Below are positions 5,269 to 6,887 of a DNA stretch of 6,887 bases, one piece after another. The notes beneath the pieces are model-generated. The model was not told where the DNA came from. It ran no database searches and saw only the letters and a program-made list of their open reading frames with translations. Origin of the DNA: Bacillota bacterium (GTDB taxonomy: Bacteria > Bacillota > Bacilli > Alicyclobacillales > Alicyclobacillaceae); NCBI GenBank assembly GCA_021820805.1, contig JAKADF010000183.1, positions 1-6,887 of the forward strand, read 5' to 3'. A program made the translations under genes and the position numbers. The stretch's first letter is position 1; every line of letters begins with the position of its first letter.

Positions 5269-5369
5269 CCAGAAAAGGGCGAGCTTTCTTTAGCAAATGC
5301 GTGCAAGAGAGGCAGTGCTTGTGCAATTGCCTTTATAGACAAAACTCAAGTAAGGACAGGTGAACGCAG

Positions 5370-6560
5370 ATGACGATGAATGGGGCTAATGTGTATTTTT
5401 ATGCCGCAACGAAAGGTGATTTCATTAAGTGTATGGCCGCAGCCGATGTCTGCGGGATTCCGTTCCAAAACGCGATCGGAGACTTTAATCAAGCATGGAA
5501 TTTAATATCAAGCGGGGACAATCTGGTGATTGCAGTTGGCGGTGCGGCCCTTTATGCCCTTTATTACAATCCATGTCATTGGTCGAATCCATCAGCTATA
5601 CCAGGCGGACATACACCATTTGATGTTTTCCCGTCAAGACAAGGTGTGCAAAAAGCTGAGAAAAACTGGTTTGTAAACGCTGCAGGCTATACTGCACTTG
5701 ACAGTCTCAAGCTTGCAGTTATGCTCGGCTATTATGCAGTTCATGGCGTATTTCCTTCAAATATGCTAGGATTGCCCCGTCAAGAAACACCACAACAAGT
5801 TTGTGTGCCAGATGCCTCTCCCAGCGTAAACAACGACCCTGCCCATACGATTCCAACGCGTACAAATCCGCCAAAACCAGGTACACCCGAATCAGTTGGA
5901 ATATACGCAATGTTTAACTCAATAGCCGATGTAACCTCAGCAATCTCGCTTGGATGGTCCGGTATCGGACAAACGGCCGCACTTGGAACTAAAAGCACAC
6001 CCTATACGCAGGTTTTGCCAGGTCGACCTGATTTGAATGTTGCGAAGGGTTTGGAACAAGTCCAAAAGGATGTCTGGTGGTTATCATTTTGGACTGTGAG
6101 TTGGCCCCAAGGAGGGGATACGTTCCATCAAGCCGGATTCACTGCAGGAACATATGCGGCGAAAGCTGTTCAAGATTACCCAGGTACCTTAAGACCCAGC
6201 TATCTTATCCTCGATCCGGAAGGATACAATACCCCAGCTGCCAATTCAACAGAATTTGCGGAGTTCATAAGTGGATGGGAAGCTGGTATTGCTTCTATTA
6301 ATAAAGACCTAAAATCGGGATTCTACTGCAATCAATCACAATTTATGGATTATAATTTAAGTAGTATTTCTTTACCGGCATTTATCGCGGTTTCGCCGAT
6401 AAACGGAAATCGTCCAATGGTTCATGGAACTAATATAGCTGGATATATCGCATACTTTGCATCTTGCCCTGCAGGGGTGGACATTTCGACAGTCAAGTCG
6501 TGGAATGGGCAATATAACACTGTTCAATTTCGGGACAGCAGTGTGGACTGCGGGCCGTGA
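5370..6560 (+). CDS. Two-domain protein with glycoside-hydrolase-like C-terminal half (GH25/DUF1906-like)
   Basis: A 396-residue protein without signal peptide or membrane helix. Residues 1-130 form a globular domain I do not recognise: it begins NGANVYFYAATKGDF, then has LVIAVGGAALYALYYNPC (52-69), WSNPSAIPGGHTPF (71-84) and WFVNAAGYTALDS (100-112). A Pro/Thr-rich linker covers about 135-175. Residues 177-396 resemble TIM-barrel hydrolases of the DUF1906/GH25-like kind: GIYAMFNSIADV at the start, WWLSFWTVSW (236-245), the acidic strand end YLILDPEGY (278-286) with Asp282 and Glu284 as likely acidic residues, SGFYCNQSQF (316-325), and a final VQFRDSSVDCG (385-395). Such proteins may act on peptidoglycan or another envelope polysaccharide; activity here is inferred. 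The ATG follows AGGTGA (5358-5363) by six bases; a second ATG lies two codons later. The gene is divergent from the SGNH gene and 33 bases ahead of the DUF488 gene. Confidence 0.7.
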   Translation: MTMNGANVYFYAATKGDFIKCMAAADVCGIPFQNAIGDFNQAWNLISSGDNLVIAVGGAALYALYYNPCHWSNPSAIPGGHTPFDVFPSRQGVQKAEKNWFVNAAGYTALDSLKLAVMLGYYAVHGVFPSNMLGLPRQETPQQVCVPDASPSVNNDPAHTIPTRTNPPKPGTPESVGIYAMFNSIADVTSAISLGWSGIGQTAALGTKSTPYTQVLPGRPDLNVAKGLEQVQKDVWWLSFWTVSWPQGGDTFHQAGFTAGTYAAKAVQDYPGTLRPSYLILDPEGYNTPAANSTEFAEFISGWEAGIASINKDLKSGFYCNQSQFMDYNLSSISLPAFIAVSPINGNRPMVHGTNIAGYIAYFASCPAGVDISTVKSWNGQYNTVQFRDSSVDCGP

Positions 6561-6580
6561 TATTGTGGTATGTCCGTGAG

Positions 6581-6587
6581 TGGAGGT
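6581..6587 (+). promoter_or_regulatory. Ribosome binding site deciding the GTG start of the DUF488 gene
   Basis: TGGAGGT lies six bases before GTG 6594-6596, and no ATG is close by in frame before codon 18. Confidence 0.75.
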
Positions 6588-6593
6588 ATATTC

Positions 6594-6887
6594 GTGCACG
6601 ACATAAAACTTGAGCGTATCTATTCATCCTCACATCAAGTAGGCATGCGGATTTTGGTAGACCGATTGTGGCCTCGCGGAGTTCAAAAAGAGAATGCGGC
6701 TATCGATTTATGGCTAAAAGAGGTGGGACCGACATCTGAACTGAGAAAATGGTTCGGTCATGATGTCGAGAAATATGTAGAGTTTCGAGAGCGGTATGTA
6801 AAAGAATTGCAAGAAAATCCATCACAAAAAGAAGCGTTCTCAATTCTTTTGGAGAAAGCAAAAGAACGAGATATCACTTTACTCTAT
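6594..6887 (+). CDS. DUF488 family protein, cut by the right edge
   Basis: The first 98 codons of a protein of the DUF488 (YeaO-like) family, whose members are usually about 115-120 residues, so roughly 20 residues are missing. Diagnostic motifs are RILVDRLWPRGVQKE (19-33), IDLWLKEVGPTSELRKWFGH (37-56), the HD at 56-57, YVEFRERYVKEL (60-71) and, just before the edge, ITLLY (94-98). The biochemical role of the family is not established to my knowledge. GTG is used as start, with a well-placed TGGAGGT. It begins 33 bases after the stop of the glycosidase-like gene with no terminator between them, so the two could be co-transcribed, though a functional tie is not evident. Confidence 0.9.
   Translation, partial: MHDIKLERIYSSSHQVGMRILVDRLWPRGVQKENAAIDLWLKEVGPTSELRKWFGHDVEKYVEFRERYVKELQENPSQKEAFSILLEKAKERDITLLY

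Noticed and set aside
5204..5326. N-terminal extension of the SGNH protein by 41 residues
   Set aside because: The Shine-Dalgarno AGGAGGT at 5214-5220 serves the internal ATG at 5201-5203, and the extension does not resemble an SGNH N-terminus or a signal peptide.
6077..6301. 74-codon plus-strand frame inside the glycosidase-like gene
   Set aside because: It is nested in another frame of a convincing longer gene, with no family resemblance and no separate start signal.
1..6887. CRISPR array, tRNA, rRNA or intact insertion sequence
   Set aside because: I saw no regularly spaced direct repeats, no tRNA-like cloverleaf, no rRNA segment and no transposase or recombinase reading frame in the window.

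Overview
The window looks like chromosomal DNA of a spore-forming, moderately low-GC Firmicute. The support is a gene starting like the sporulation factor pro-sigma-K, strong GGAGG-type ribosome binding sites, TTG and GTG start codons, a Bacillus-type MntR operator and short U-tailed terminators. An Alicyclobacillus- or Paenibacillus-like relative is my guess from protein flavour; genus cannot be fixed from sequence alone.

Layout. Bases 1-800 are mostly gene-poor: a possible minus-strand gene start leaving the left edge, a hairpin terminator, a tiny interrupted ORF, a C-terminal remnant of an NADPH-dependent FMN reductase, and two more hairpins. Bases 660-2631 hold a manganese module: a promoter with an MntR box, mntH (Nramp Mn(II)/H+ symporter), a terminator, and mntR (DtxR-family Mn sensor with all six metal ligands). 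MntR would shut off mntH when Mn is replete. Bases 2632-2872 carry no intact gene, only a possible degraded HAD-like fragment on the minus strand. Bases 2873-4413 (minus) are a two-gene unit: a truncated pro-sigma-K gene whose stop overlaps the TTG start of a predicted secreted metallophosphoesterase. Bases 4538-5203 (minus) encode an SGNH/GDSL-type hydrolase. Divergent from it, 5370-6560 (plus) encodes a two-domain protein with a glycoside-hydrolase-like (GH25/DUF1906-like) C-terminal half. A DUF488 gene starts at 6594 and runs off the right edge.

The most notable feature is the sigma factor. It keeps the 20-residue pro-sequence, the sigma-K signature after it and region 2, but resemblance to sigma-K stops right after the Asn-Glu-Ile-Leu of region 2.4. 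To my knowledge this is the place where the skin element interrupts sigK in Bacillus subtilis. Either the window contains one junction of a sigK-intervening element, which would extend to the left and include the phosphoesterase and the manganese genes, or it holds a C-terminally degraded sigK paralogue. No recombinase and no sigK 3' half is present in the window, so this remains a hypothesis.
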